A program made the translations under genes and the position numbers. DNA of 19,221 bases from JBCCMB01 sp039026555. Its GTDB lineage: Bacteria > Pseudomonadota > Alphaproteobacteria > Caulobacterales > Hyphomonadaceae. The DNA lies in the NCBI GenBank assembly GCA_039026555.1, contig JBCCMB010000047.1, positions 1 to 19,221 of the forward strand, read 5' to 3'. Shown one piece after another: positions 7,308 through 14,400 of this stretch. Position 1 is the first letter of the stretch, and each line of letters opens with the position of its first letter. The notes beneath the pieces are model-generated. The model was not told the DNA's origin and did no database searches. It saw only the letters and a list, made by a program, of their open reading frames with translations.

Positions 7308-7829
7308 ATGCCCGATTATGTCCTCAGTCATTATAATTATTGGGTCGTCATCGTGCTGATGATGGTCGGCTTATACATTGTTTTTGAGAGCGGAAATCTG
7401 ATTAAGCGTCTGGTCGGCCTATCGATTTTCCAGACCTCCGTCTTCTTGCTCTACATCTCGCTTGGCAAAGTGGCGGGAGGTACGGCGCCCATTTTAATCG
7501 GCGGCGGCCACGGCGGTGATAAGAGCCATGGCGGGGATGAAAGCCATGGCGCTGAGGGGGCTCACGCCGTTGAAGCGGTCGATGCGCATGCCGGGGGGCA
7601 CGGCGGCGCGCACGACGCTGCGCATGGAGCCGAGCACGCCGCTGAGATTTTGTACTCCAATCCTCTGCCGCATGTGTTGATCCTCACCGCGATTGTCGTC
7701 GGCGTCGCCACATTATCGGTCGGCTTGGCCATTTCGGTGCGCATTCGCGAGGCCTATGGCAGCGTGGAGAATGACGAAATACGCGCCGCTGATATCTCGC
7801 TGGGCGAAGCGGAGGAGACGGCCGCGTGA
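7308..7829 (+). CDS. mrpC: Mrp cation/proton antiporter subunit C with histidine-rich loop
   Basis: The product is 173 residues, while MrpC/MnhC is normally about 110-125. Three NuoK-like helices are present at about residues 10-30, 34-52 and 120-143. The conserved features are GLYIVFESGNLIKRLVGL, GGTAPILIG and NPLPHVLILTAIVVGVA. The extra length comes from residues 65-114, placed between TAPI and the NPLPHVL helix. This insert is rich in Gly, Ala, Asp/Glu and His, with nine histidines at 68, 74, 80, 86, 94, 98, 102, 106 and 110. The gene follows the stop of its neighbour with no gap and overlaps the next gene by 4 nt. By analogy with NuoK topology the loop would face the periplasm. Confidence 0.93.
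   Translation: MPDYVLSHYNYWVVIVLMMVGLYIVFESGNLIKRLVGLSIFQTSVFLLYISLGKVAGGTAPILIGGGHGGDKSHGGDESHGAEGAHAVEAVDAHAGGHGGAHDAAHGAEHAAEILYSNPLPHVLILTAIVVGVATLSVGLAISVRIREAYGSVENDEIRAADISLGEAEETAA
7512..7547 (+). repeat. 18-bp tandem repeat inside mrpC
   Basis: Positions 7512-7529 and 7530-7547 are two copies of an 18-bp unit that differ at four positions. They encode GGDKSH and GGDESH in the histidine-rich loop. This suggests that the insert grew by local duplication. Confidence 0.75.
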
Positions 7830-9373
7830 GTTGGTTCGCCGAGTATCTTTGGGCGCCGGCGGCGCTGGCCGATCACGCCGCCGCATTGATCGTCGCTGCG
7901 CCGCTAATAGCGGCCGCCGCCGTCGCCATGGCGCCGAATGGCCGCTTTGCGTGGGTTATGACGCTCGCAACGGCGGGTTTTTGTTTCTGGATGGCGCTAA
8001 GCTTGGCTGGCGATATCGGTCGTGACGGCTTGGTATCGTACGCGCTGGGCGGCTGGGCGCCGCCTATGGGCATTGAGTTCCGCGCTGATGCGCTGAACGC
8101 GATGATCTTGCTGCTGATCGGCATGATTGCGGTGCTCGCCTGCATTTTTTCGCTGCCCGCCGTGGAACGCGAAGTCCGGGCGGAAAAGCGCCCCTTATTC
8201 TATTCCGCGTTTTTGATCTGTCTGGCTGGCTTGCTGGGCATGACGATCACGGGCGACGCCTTCAATTTGTTCGTGTTTTTAGAGATTTCGTCGATTTCGA
8301 CCTATGTGCTTGTCGCTTTGGGCGCCAGCCGGGATCGCCGCGCGCTGCCGTCGGCGTTCAACTATCTGATCATGGGCACGATCGGCGCGACCTTCTTCGT
8401 TATTGGCGTCGGGTTTTTGTACGCCGCGACCGGCACGCTCAATATGGCGGACATCGCCGCTCGAATTGCGGTGATGGAAGAGAATCGCGCGGTGCATGCA
8501 GGCTTTGCGTTCATCGTGGTTGGTTTGGGCCTGAAGGCGGCGATGTATCCGCTGCACCAATGGCTGCCGGGCGCTTACGCCTATGCGCCGTCGTTTGTGA
8601 CGGTGTTTTTGTCGGCCACAGCGACGAAAGCTGCGTTCTATGCGTTGGTTCGGTTCTTATTCTCCGTCTTCAATCCGCAGACATTCCCGTTCGCCGAAAC
8701 GCTCTTGGTGTGGGTGCTGGCGCCTTTGGCGGGGATCGCCATTGTCGCCTGTTCTTTTCAGGCGGCGTTCCAAACGGATGTGCGCCGGATATTGGCGTAT
8801 TCATCGGTGGCGCAGGTGGGCTATATGCTGCTCGGCGTCGCCACAGGCACCGCGCTGGGCCTGTCGGCCGGAATGTTCCATTTGCTCAACCATTCGCTGA
8901 TGAAGGGCGCTTTGTTCATGGCGATTGGCGGCGCCGCCCTTTATGCGCCCTGCTCAAAGCTGACCGATCTGGCCGGCGCGGGCAAAAAGGCGCCCTGGAC
9001 GATGAGCGCATTTGCGGTGGCGGGGCTCAGCCTCATTGGGTTTCCTCTCACGGCCGGCTTTTTGAGCAAATGGCGCTTGTTGGAAGCCTCCCTGGACGTG
9101 GGGTGGATGTGGGCCGTTGCGATCATTGGACTGGCCAGCGTGTTGGCGGCGATCTATGTCGGCCGCGTTTTGGAAGCAGCCTTTTTCCGAGAGGCGCCCG
9201 AAGGCGGACCCGACATACGCGAAGCGCCGCTCTTGGTGCTCGCGCCGCTGTGGACGCTCGCCATCATGAATATCTGGTTCGGGATCGATTCCAGCCTCCC
9301 GCTGGGCTTGGCGCAGGCGGGGGCGGATGCGGTGTTTAGCGGCGTTTACGCTCTGACGGGGAGCGCGCCATGA
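7826..9373 (+). CDS. mrpD: Mrp antiporter subunit D, first antiporter-like subunit
   Basis: The product is 515 residues from a GTG at 7826, which overlaps the mrpC stop and has GGAGGAG 8 nt before it. It has about 14 hydrophobic helices of the ND2/ND4/ND5 (proton-translocating oxidoreductase) fold. Expected channel residues are in place: E153 in LFVFLEISSISTYVLV, K237 in GLGLKAAMYPLHQWLPGA with H244, K268 in LSATATKAAFYAL, and K360 in LLNHSLMKGALFM. A further lysine is at K415 near GFLSKW. These match the Glu-Lys-Lys-Lys proton path of MrpD and NuoL/M/N. It should carry one of the ion/proton translocation paths of the complex. It overlaps the next gene by 4 nt. Confidence 0.94.
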   Translation: MSWFAEYLWAPAALADHAAALIVAAPLIAAAAVAMAPNGRFAWVMTLATAGFCFWMALSLAGDIGRDGLVSYALGGWAPPMGIEFRADALNAMILLLIGMIAVLACIFSLPAVEREVRAEKRPLFYSAFLICLAGLLGMTITGDAFNLFVFLEISSISTYVLVALGASRDRRALPSAFNYLIMGTIGATFFVIGVGFLYAATGTLNMADIAARIAVMEENRAVHAGFAFIVVGLGLKAAMYPLHQWLPGAYAYAPSFVTVFLSATATKAAFYALVRFLFSVFNPQTFPFAETLLVWVLAPLAGIAIVACSFQAAFQTDVRRILAYSSVAQVGYMLLGVATGTALGLSAGMFHLLNHSLMKGALFMAIGGAALYAPCSKLTDLAGAGKKAPWTMSAFAVAGLSLIGFPLTAGFLSKWRLLEASLDVGWMWAVAIIGLASVLAAIYVGRVLEAAFFREAPEGGPDIREAPLLVLAPLWTLAIMNIWFGIDSSLPLGLAQAGADAVFSGVYALTGSAP

Positions 9374-10845
9374 GCGGGGACGTTCTCATCAGCCTCGCCT
9401 TGATCATCCCGCTTGTAGGCATGGTCGCTATTTGGCTCTTGGGCAAATCCCCAGACGTTCGCGAATGCGCCACCTTGTTGACGGCGATCGCGCTGTTTGG
9501 CGTTTGCGCCACATTGGCCGCTCGCGTTGGCGCGGGCGAAAGTCCCGAATGGGTGATGGCCACGGCGGCGCCGGGCTTGGATTTTGCGTTCAAGCTGGAG
9601 CCTTTGGGCGCTTTGTTTGCGTGCATAGCCAGCGGGCTTTGGTCGATCAATTCGCTTTATTCCATCGGGTATATGCGGGGGAATAAGGAAGGCCACCAGA
9701 CGCGGTTCTATATGTGCTTCGCCATCGCATTGTTCGGCGCGATGGGCGTGGCGATGGCGGCGAATTTGTTCACGCTGTTCGTGTTCTACGAAGTGCTGAC
9801 GATCTCGACTTATCCGCTCGTTGCGCACAAGGGCGATGACAATGCGCGCCGGGGCGGGCGGATCTATCTTACCACGCTGCTGGGTACATCCGTCGGCCTG
9901 CTGCTTCTGGCGATTGTCGGCACCTATATGGCGGCGGGCTCCACCGACTTTGTCGAAGGCGGCTTGTTGGACGGGCAGGTGACGCCCCTGGCGGCGAGCG
10001 TTTTGCTGATCCTCTTCATGTTCGGCATCGGCAAGGCCGCGTTGATGCCGTTCCATTTCTGGCTGCCGAACGCGATGGTCGCGCCCACCCCGGTCTCCGC
10101 GTTACTGCACGCCGTGGCGGTGGTGAAAGCCGGCGTGTTCACCGTTTTGAAGGTGGCGATCTACATTTTCGGTCCCGATCTGTTGGATGCGACGCCTGCG
10201 CGCGATGGATTGTTGATGGTCGCCGTCGGCACCATCATCATAGCCTCCTTGATCGCCATGACGAAGGACAATCTCAAAGCGCGGCTGGCCTATTCGACAG
10301 TCGGGCAATTGGCCTACGTCACCACGGGCGCTTTGCTGGCGACGGGCGCATCCTTCGCCGGCGGCGCGTTGCAGATCCTGATGCACGCCTTTGGCAAAAT
10401 CACACTCTTCATGTGCGCCGGCGCGATTTATGTGGCGACCGGCAAGACCGAGATCAGCCAGATGCGCGGTCTAGGTCGGCGAATGCCCTGGGTGTTTATC
10501 GCTTTTACCATCGGCGCGCTGTCGGTGACCGGCTTGCCGCCTCTGGGCGGGGCTTGGCCGAAATTCCTGCTGATGAGCGGCGCGTTTGAGGCGGATAAAG
10601 CTTACGCGGCTTGGGCCCTTCTAATCTCATCCTTGTTGAACATCGCCTATTTGCTGCCCATCGGCGTGCTCGCGCTCATGCCGCCGAAAGGCCCGCTGGA
10701 GATTGCGCCTTACAAACGCCCCGGCGGTACGCCGCCCTTCGCGGTGGGGCCGCTCTTGTTTACGGCGTTAGGATCGCTTGTGCTTTTCTTCTTCGCCGGA
10801 CCGGTCGTTGTCTTTCTCACTCCAGCGACGGGGGCGCTGCGATGA
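9370..10845 (+). CDS. Second antiporter-like subunit (MrpD/MbhH or ND5 family)
   Basis: The product is 491 residues from an ATGA overlap with mrpD. It is a full-length proton-pumping-type subunit with about 14 helices. Key positions are E141 in FVFYEVLTISTYPLV, K222 and H229 in GIGKAALMPFHFWLPNAM, and H247 and K253 in SALLHAVAVVKAGVF. The N-terminal part (FKLEPLGALFACIASGLWSI, then SLYSIGYMRG) is closer in look to NuoL/MbhH proteins than to the preceding mrpD product. The two are therefore paralogues and not a recent duplication. In most Mrp operons a single MrpD is present. Whether this subunit takes the place of the ND5 part of MrpA or is an additional pump module cannot be settled from sequence alone. 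Confidence 0.91.
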   Translation: MSGDVLISLALIIPLVGMVAIWLLGKSPDVRECATLLTAIALFGVCATLAARVGAGESPEWVMATAAPGLDFAFKLEPLGALFACIASGLWSINSLYSIGYMRGNKEGHQTRFYMCFAIALFGAMGVAMAANLFTLFVFYEVLTISTYPLVAHKGDDNARRGGRIYLTTLLGTSVGLLLLAIVGTYMAAGSTDFVEGGLLDGQVTPLAASVLLILFMFGIGKAALMPFHFWLPNAMVAPTPVSALLHAVAVVKAGVFTVLKVAIYIFGPDLLDATPARDGLLMVAVGTIIIASLIAMTKDNLKARLAYSTVGQLAYVTTGALLATGASFAGGALQILMHAFGKITLFMCAGAIYVATGKTEISQMRGLGRRMPWVFIAFTIGALSVTGLPPLGGAWPKFLLMSGAFEADKAYAAWALLISSLLNIAYLLPIGVLALMPPKGPLEIAPYKRPGGTPPFAVGPLLFTALGSLVLFFFAGPVVVFLTPATGALR

Positions 10846-11201
10846 CCACACCGCCCCCCAAAAACGGGCCCGAAAACGGCCGTGACGCTACGCCGTTGGC
10901 CAAGCTCTTGTTTGGTTGGACTGAGAGCAAGGCGGCGCAGCTCGCGGCGTTTCTGGTCCTCGGCGCGTTAAGCGCCTTGTTGATCTTGCTCGACGCTAGC
11001 GTGGACCGGCATGGCAAGTTCGAGATGGAAAGCCTGTTCGGCTTTTATGGATTTTACGGATTTGCGGCGTTTTCCTTTGTCGTCCTTATGGGCTGGCCAT
11101 TAGGCAAGCTTCTGACGCGGCCGGAAGATTATTACGGCGAGGCTGACGAGGACGGCGAGGACGAGGCGTCGGAAACCGGGGAGGGCGCGCGCGATGAATG
11201 A
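10842..11201 (+). CDS. Small two-helix membrane protein of the Mrp operon, unknown function
   Basis: The product is 119 residues, starting at the ATG at 10842 that overlaps the preceding stop by 4 nt. It overlaps the next gene by 8 nt, so it is buried in the translational coupling of the operon. A polar proline-rich N-terminus is followed by two hydrophobic helices (about residues 34-49 and 71-86). Between and after them are the aromatic FGFYGFYGFAAF and GKLLTRPEDYYG. The last 20 residues are strongly acidic, with about ten Asp/Glu. It matches none of Mrp A-G as I know them. I have an impression of similar short proteins in proteobacterial Mrp operons, but cannot name a family. The location suggests an accessory subunit or assembly factor. 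Confidence 0.85.
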   Translation: MTTPPPKNGPENGRDATPLAKLLFGWTESKAAQLAAFLVLGALSALLILLDASVDRHGKFEMESLFGFYGFYGFAAFSFVVLMGWPLGKLLTRPEDYYGEADEDGEDEASETGEGARDE

Positions 11202-12966
11202 CGGCGTGTTTGCAAGCCTCCTAAACATCAATCCAGGCGTATTCGTTATGGCGGCGGGCCTGCTGGCGCTTCTCGCGCGCGGCACGTTGCAACGCGGGAT
11301 CGTGTTGATCGGCGGACCGGTGGTCGCGCTTCTCGCGCTGTTGGCGCGGCCGGGCGACGCTGAGGCGGTGACGTCCACGCTCTTCGGGTATGAGCTGGTT
11401 TTGTATCATGTCGACTCGCTGAACCGCGTTTTCGGTCTGGCGTTTTTGATCGCGGCCGGATTGGCCGGCATTTACTCGCTGCACCGTGAAGACCGCATCC
11501 AGGACGCTTCCGCCATGGTTTATGCGGGCGCGGCGATTGCGGCGGCCTTTGTCGGTGATTTCTTATCCCTCTTTGTGTTCTGGGAGCTGACGGCGGTCGC
11601 CTCCGTCTTCTTGATCTTCGCGCGAGGCACAAAGGCGGCCTACGCCGCCGGCATGCGCTATTTGGCGATCCAGGTGCTCTCCGGCGTGATGTTATTGGGC
11701 GGCGCGGCGCTCTATGGCTCGCATACGGGGTCCATGCTGCTGCCGGAATTCAACCCGAAAGAGGCGATTACCGCGCTTGATCTCAACGATCCGGGCGTGA
11801 TGCTGATCTTCATCGCCTTCGGCATCAAAGCGGCGTTCCCGCTTCTGCATAATTGGCTGCAGGACAGCTATCCGAACGCCACGGAGACGGGGTCCGTCGT
11901 CCTCTCCGCCTTCACCACCAAGCTTGCAGTTTATGCGTTGGCGCGCTGTTTCGCCGGTACGGATAGTCTCATCTATATCGGCGCGATCATGACGGTCTTC
12001 CCCGTCTTTTTCGCCGTAATCGAAAACGACCTTCGCAAAGTGCTCGCCTACAGCCTGAACAACCAAGTCGGCTTCATGGTTTGCGCGGTCGGCGTTGGGA
12101 CGGAATTAGCGATAAATGGCGCAGCCGCCCACGCGTTCGCGCACATCATGTACAAGGCGCTGTTGTTTATGAGCATGGGCGCGGTGATGCTGCGCGTCGG
12201 CACCACAAAGGCGACCGAATTGGGCGGGCTTTATCGCACCATGCCGCTCACCACCGTGTTCTGTTTGATCGGCGCCGCGTCGATTTCGGCGTTTCCGCTG
12301 TTTTCAGGCTTTGTCGCGAAATCCCTCACCATGTCGGCGATCGGCTATGAGCATTTGACCTTGGTTTGGGCCATGTTGCTGTTCGCCTCCGCAGGCGTGC
12401 TGGAGCATTCCGGCATCAAGATCCCTTATTTCGCGTTCTTCAGCCATGACAGCGGCAAACGACCGCAAGAAGCGCCGTTCAACATGCTAATTGCGATGGG
12501 CGGCGCGGCGGCGCTTTGTATTATTGTAGGGGTCGCGCCGGCTTGGCTCTACACATTGCTGCCCTATCGCGAGAAGGCGATGGAGTATCTGGCGAATGAT
12601 CTATGGACGGTGGATCATGTGCTCACACAGATGCAGCTCTTGGTGCTTGCTGCGTTCGCGTTCGTATTGTTGAAGCGGTTGGGCCTTTATCCCGCCGAGA
12701 AGCGCGGCGTCGTGCTCGATTTCGATTGGACCTATCGCAAGCTTGGATATGGCTTCGCGCTTTGGACAGGTCGCGTCTGGACGCGCCTTGGCCCCGCGAT
12801 AACCGAAATTTGGCGTGGTCTCGCCGCGCGCATATTCCGACAGCTGACGGCGGCGTTCAGCCCGGAAGGCGAGCTTAGTCGCGGCGCGCTTTCAGGCTCT
12901 ATGGCGGTATGGACGGCGATTGTGTTGGGACTTGTCTTAGTGGTGACCGCTGTCTTCCCAACATAG
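11194..12966 (+). CDS. Third antiporter-like subunit (MrpD/MrpA N-terminal, ND5 family) with C-terminal extension
   Basis: The product is 590 residues, started by the ATG at 11194, which overlaps the previous gene by 8 nt with GGGGAGGG about 9 nt upstream. The pumping core is complete: E131 in LFVFWELTAVASVFLIFARG, K212 and H219 in FGIKAAFPLLHNWLQDSYPN, and K243 in LSAFTTKLAVYAL. A His/Lys helix follows with AHAFAHIMYKALLFM. After the usual 14 helices, helix 15 (about residues 503-521) is followed by roughly 60 polar/amphipathic residues with LDFDWTYRKLGYG, then a final hydrophobic helix. This recalls the NuoL/MrpA arrangement of a lateral helix anchored by a last membrane helix. It ends the operon, and no clear terminator is seen after it. 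Confidence 0.91.
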   Translation: MNDGVFASLLNINPGVFVMAAGLLALLARGTLQRGIVLIGGPVVALLALLARPGDAEAVTSTLFGYELVLYHVDSLNRVFGLAFLIAAGLAGIYSLHREDRIQDASAMVYAGAAIAAAFVGDFLSLFVFWELTAVASVFLIFARGTKAAYAAGMRYLAIQVLSGVMLLGGAALYGSHTGSMLLPEFNPKEAITALDLNDPGVMLIFIAFGIKAAFPLLHNWLQDSYPNATETGSVVLSAFTTKLAVYALARCFAGTDSLIYIGAIMTVFPVFFAVIENDLRKVLAYSLNNQVGFMVCAVGVGTELAINGAAAHAFAHIMYKALLFMSMGAVMLRVGTTKATELGGLYRTMPLTTVFCLIGAASISAFPLFSGFVAKSLTMSAIGYEHLTLVWAMLLFASAGVLEHSGIKIPYFAFFSHDSGKRPQEAPFNMLIAMGGAAALCIIVGVAPAWLYTLLPYREKAMEYLANDLWTVDHVLTQMQLLVLAAFAFVLLKRLGLYPAEKRGVVLDFDWTYRKLGYGFALWTGRVWTRLGPAITEIWRGLAARIFRQLTAAFSPEGELSRGALSGSMAVWTAIVLGLVLVVTAVFPT

Positions 12967-13121
12967 ACTGCCCAAGCATCCGTGCGTCCTAGTTTCATGA
13001 CGTCGTTGCTATCCTGAAAATAACAAATTATTCCAGCGCATCAATACACGTATTAACCAGAAAAACTCAGTTTTACAGGGCGCGGAACATTCGCTACTGA
13101 TTTTTTTTCTTTACATATGTT

Positions 13122-13150
13122 TTGAAGTGTAAGACCAAATTCACAATGAT
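13122..13150 (+). promoter_or_regulatory. Candidate promoter of the MucR-family gene in an AT-rich gap
   Basis: TTGAAG (13122-13127) and AATGAT (13145-13150) are spaced 17 bp apart. They would start transcription about 20 nt before the ATG at 13177. The whole gap 12967-13176 is visibly more AT-rich than the genes around it and includes a run of eight T at 13101-13108. MucR/Ros proteins bind AT-rich DNA and repress their own genes, so autoregulation fits. The hexamer assignment is by eye. Confidence 0.35.
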
Positions 13151-13176
13151 CTAGCGATTGGGGCTTAGCACGGACT

Positions 13177-13608
13177 ATGTCAAACCAGAATGACGAAATC
13201 GCCGAAGTAACGACGGACAATAGCTATCTTATTGAGACCGTCTCTGACATCGTTTCTGCTTATGTCGGCAACAATCCAGTTCCCGTCGGGGACCTGCCTG
13301 GGCTGATCGAGAACATCTACAATGTTGTTAGCGAGCTGAACCATGGCGGGTCTGCGGAGCCGAAAGAAGATCTTAAACCTGCGGTGCCGGTGCGACGCTC
13401 TGTGACGGATGATTACATTATTTGCCTTGAAGACGGCAAAAAGTTCAAATCTTTGAAACGTCACTTGCGGACGCGCTATGATATGTCGCCCGATGATTAT
13501 CGCGACAAATGGGGTCTGCCTGCGGATTATCCCATGGTGGCGCCGAATTATGCGAAACAGCGCTCTGAGCTGGCGAAACGCATGGGACTTGGTCAAGCGA
13601 AGAAGTAA
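13177..13608 (+). CDS. MucR/Ros-family transcriptional regulator
   Basis: The product is 143 residues, the normal family length. The N-terminal half (LIETVSDIVSAYVGNNPVPV near residue 18, then DLPGLIENIYNVV) is the conserved oligomerisation region of MucR. The C-terminal DNA-binding domain has ICLEDGKKFKSLKRHLRTRY, then WGLPADYPMVAPNYAKQRS. Of the four Ros zinc ligands, Cys83 and His96 are kept. The second cysteine is Asp86, and the last His position is occupied by Arg100/Tyr101. Some rhizobial relatives fold without metal after similar changes. MucR proteins act as H-NS-like repressors of AT-rich promoters. In Caulobacter they act with SciP, CtrA and CcrM in cell-cycle control. Confidence 0.93.
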   Translation: MSNQNDEIAEVTTDNSYLIETVSDIVSAYVGNNPVPVGDLPGLIENIYNVVSELNHGGSAEPKEDLKPAVPVRRSVTDDYIICLEDGKKFKSLKRHLRTRYDMSPDDYRDKWGLPADYPMVAPNYAKQRSELAKRMGLGQAKK

Positions 13609-13620
13609 GCTAGAACCAGA

Positions 13621-13668
13621 TGATTGAATCGGATGCGAAACAAATATTAATCGCATCAGATTCGATTT
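13621..13668 (+). terminator. Long inverted repeat after the MucR gene, possible terminator
   Basis: GAATCGGATGCG (13626-13637) and CGCATCAGATTC (13652-13663) pair at 11 of 12 positions around a 14-nt AT-rich loop. The stem can be lengthened outward with A-T and G-U pairs to about 16. A moderately U-rich stretch with GTTTTTG follows some 10 nt later. It starts about 13 nt after the MucR stop codon, as a terminator would. The loop is long and the T-run is not directly attached, so a protein-binding site is also possible. Both arms end in GANTC, the CcrM methylation site. Confidence 0.45.
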
Positions 13669-13693
13669 ATACTGTTTTTGTTTACACGGACTC

Positions 13694-13723
13694 TTGCCAA
13701 ACCCGCCAAACTTAATCGATATT
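13694..13723 (+). promoter_or_regulatory. Candidate promoter of the PAS-domain gene
   Basis: TTGCCA (13694-13699) and GATATT (13718-13723) are 18 bp apart. The -10 lies between two TTAA words (13712-13715 and 13722-13725). A direct repeat GCCAAAC (13696-13702, 13705-13711) overlaps the -35. A GAATC site (13738-13742) lies near the expected start of transcription. This is a hand-picked assignment. Confidence 0.3.
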
Positions 13724-13765
13724 AACCCTAGTCGAGCGAATCACTCGGGGCTACGGGGCTAATTT

Positions 13766-14266
13766 ATGTCGACGGATAAAGTGCGACCTGACTTAGAGGG
13801 TCAGCGTCGCTTTGCAGCCGAATGGCTGCGCGCAAAGAAAAACAAAGTCGTTCCTTTACGTTCGGATCTGCGCATTGAAAATTTCTTTCCTGACCTTGGT
13901 CATGTATCGATTCTACAGCGGGGTCACGAGGGATTTATCTTTAGATTGACCGGATCGGCCTTGCGCGGCGTTCTTAAAACTGATCCGCGAGGTCATGCGG
14001 TCGATGGCGTTGAGGTCTGCCGCGCGCATCGGGCCTGGACCGATATTGTCGAGACCGTCATATCAGACTGTGTTCCGAAATCCGGAAGGGACGTTTGGGC
14101 CGATGGCGGCGTGCATGTCTGGGTGCGTTTGCCTCTATCCTCCGGCCGCGGCGAAGTGGATATGGTGCTCTGTTATGATCGGGTCGTCCTTCCTGAGGAC
14201 AAGCTATCCGACACTTCTATCGCCGGCGCGCGCCGTGTCGGCTCGGCCTTAGAACGAGCCGCATAG
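13766..14266 (+). CDS. Single-domain PAS protein (PAS_5-like)
   Basis: The product is 166 residues with no membrane segment. The N-terminal RRFAAEWLRAKKNKVVPLRSD and the following RIENFFPDLGHVSIL match the opening of the alphaproteobacterial PAS_5 family (PF07310). FIFRLTGSALRGVL stands for the usual RYRLVGT segment. A C-terminal strand pair follows: VWVRLPL, then GEVDMVLCYDRVVLPE. No output domain is attached. In Caulobacter, single-domain PAS proteins such as MopJ feed into kinases that control CtrA. A comparable sensing or scaffolding role is a guess from family and context. It lies between the MucR gene and a terminator, as a unit of its own with a GANTC-rich upstream region. Confidence 0.75.
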   Translation: MSTDKVRPDLEGQRRFAAEWLRAKKNKVVPLRSDLRIENFFPDLGHVSILQRGHEGFIFRLTGSALRGVLKTDPRGHAVDGVEVCRAHRAWTDIVETVISDCVPKSGRDVWADGGVHVWVRLPLSSGRGEVDMVLCYDRVVLPEDKLSDTSIAGARRVGSALERAA

Positions 14267-14280
14267 AGCCGGCGCTTATG

Positions 14281-14312
14281 CCGAAACGCCGCAAAAGCGT
14301 CGGGGTTTTTTT
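14281..14312 (+). terminator. Rho-independent terminator of the PAS gene
   Basis: ACGC and GCGT, extended by CCG and CGG across a small bulge, form a GC-rich hairpin with a CGCAAAA loop. It is followed by GG and seven T (14306-14312). It begins 14 nt after the stop codon at 14266. Confidence 0.7.
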
Positions 14313-14400
14313 GTCGTTATTCGTAGTTTCCCGCAGCCGTGCAGCCCTCGCCGCGCGGCGTTGTGTGGTGGATGACCGCACGCGCAATAAGAGAAATCCA

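Noticed and set aside
6012..7331. Long minus-strand open frame (439 codons) opposite mrpG and the fused mrpB gene
   Set aside because: It lies across two clear Mrp genes. The translation is low-complexity, rich in Arg/His/Asn/Gln, without a plausible start signal or domain.
8560..9339. Plus-strand 259-codon frame inside mrpD
   Set aside because: It is an alternate frame of mrpD, whose own frame has all channel residues. The shadow product is rich in Gly/Arg/Cys and matches nothing.
13061..13075. AAAACT-C-AGTTTT inverted repeat after the antiporter operon, considered as a terminator
   Set aside because: It is almost purely A-T, has too small a loop unless shortened, and no T-run follows. It is too weak to call.
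13712..13726. TTAA-TCGATA-TTAAC considered as a CtrA box
   Set aside because: The spacer is 6 bp, not the required 7, so it is not listed as a CtrA site. It is mentioned only as a resemblance.
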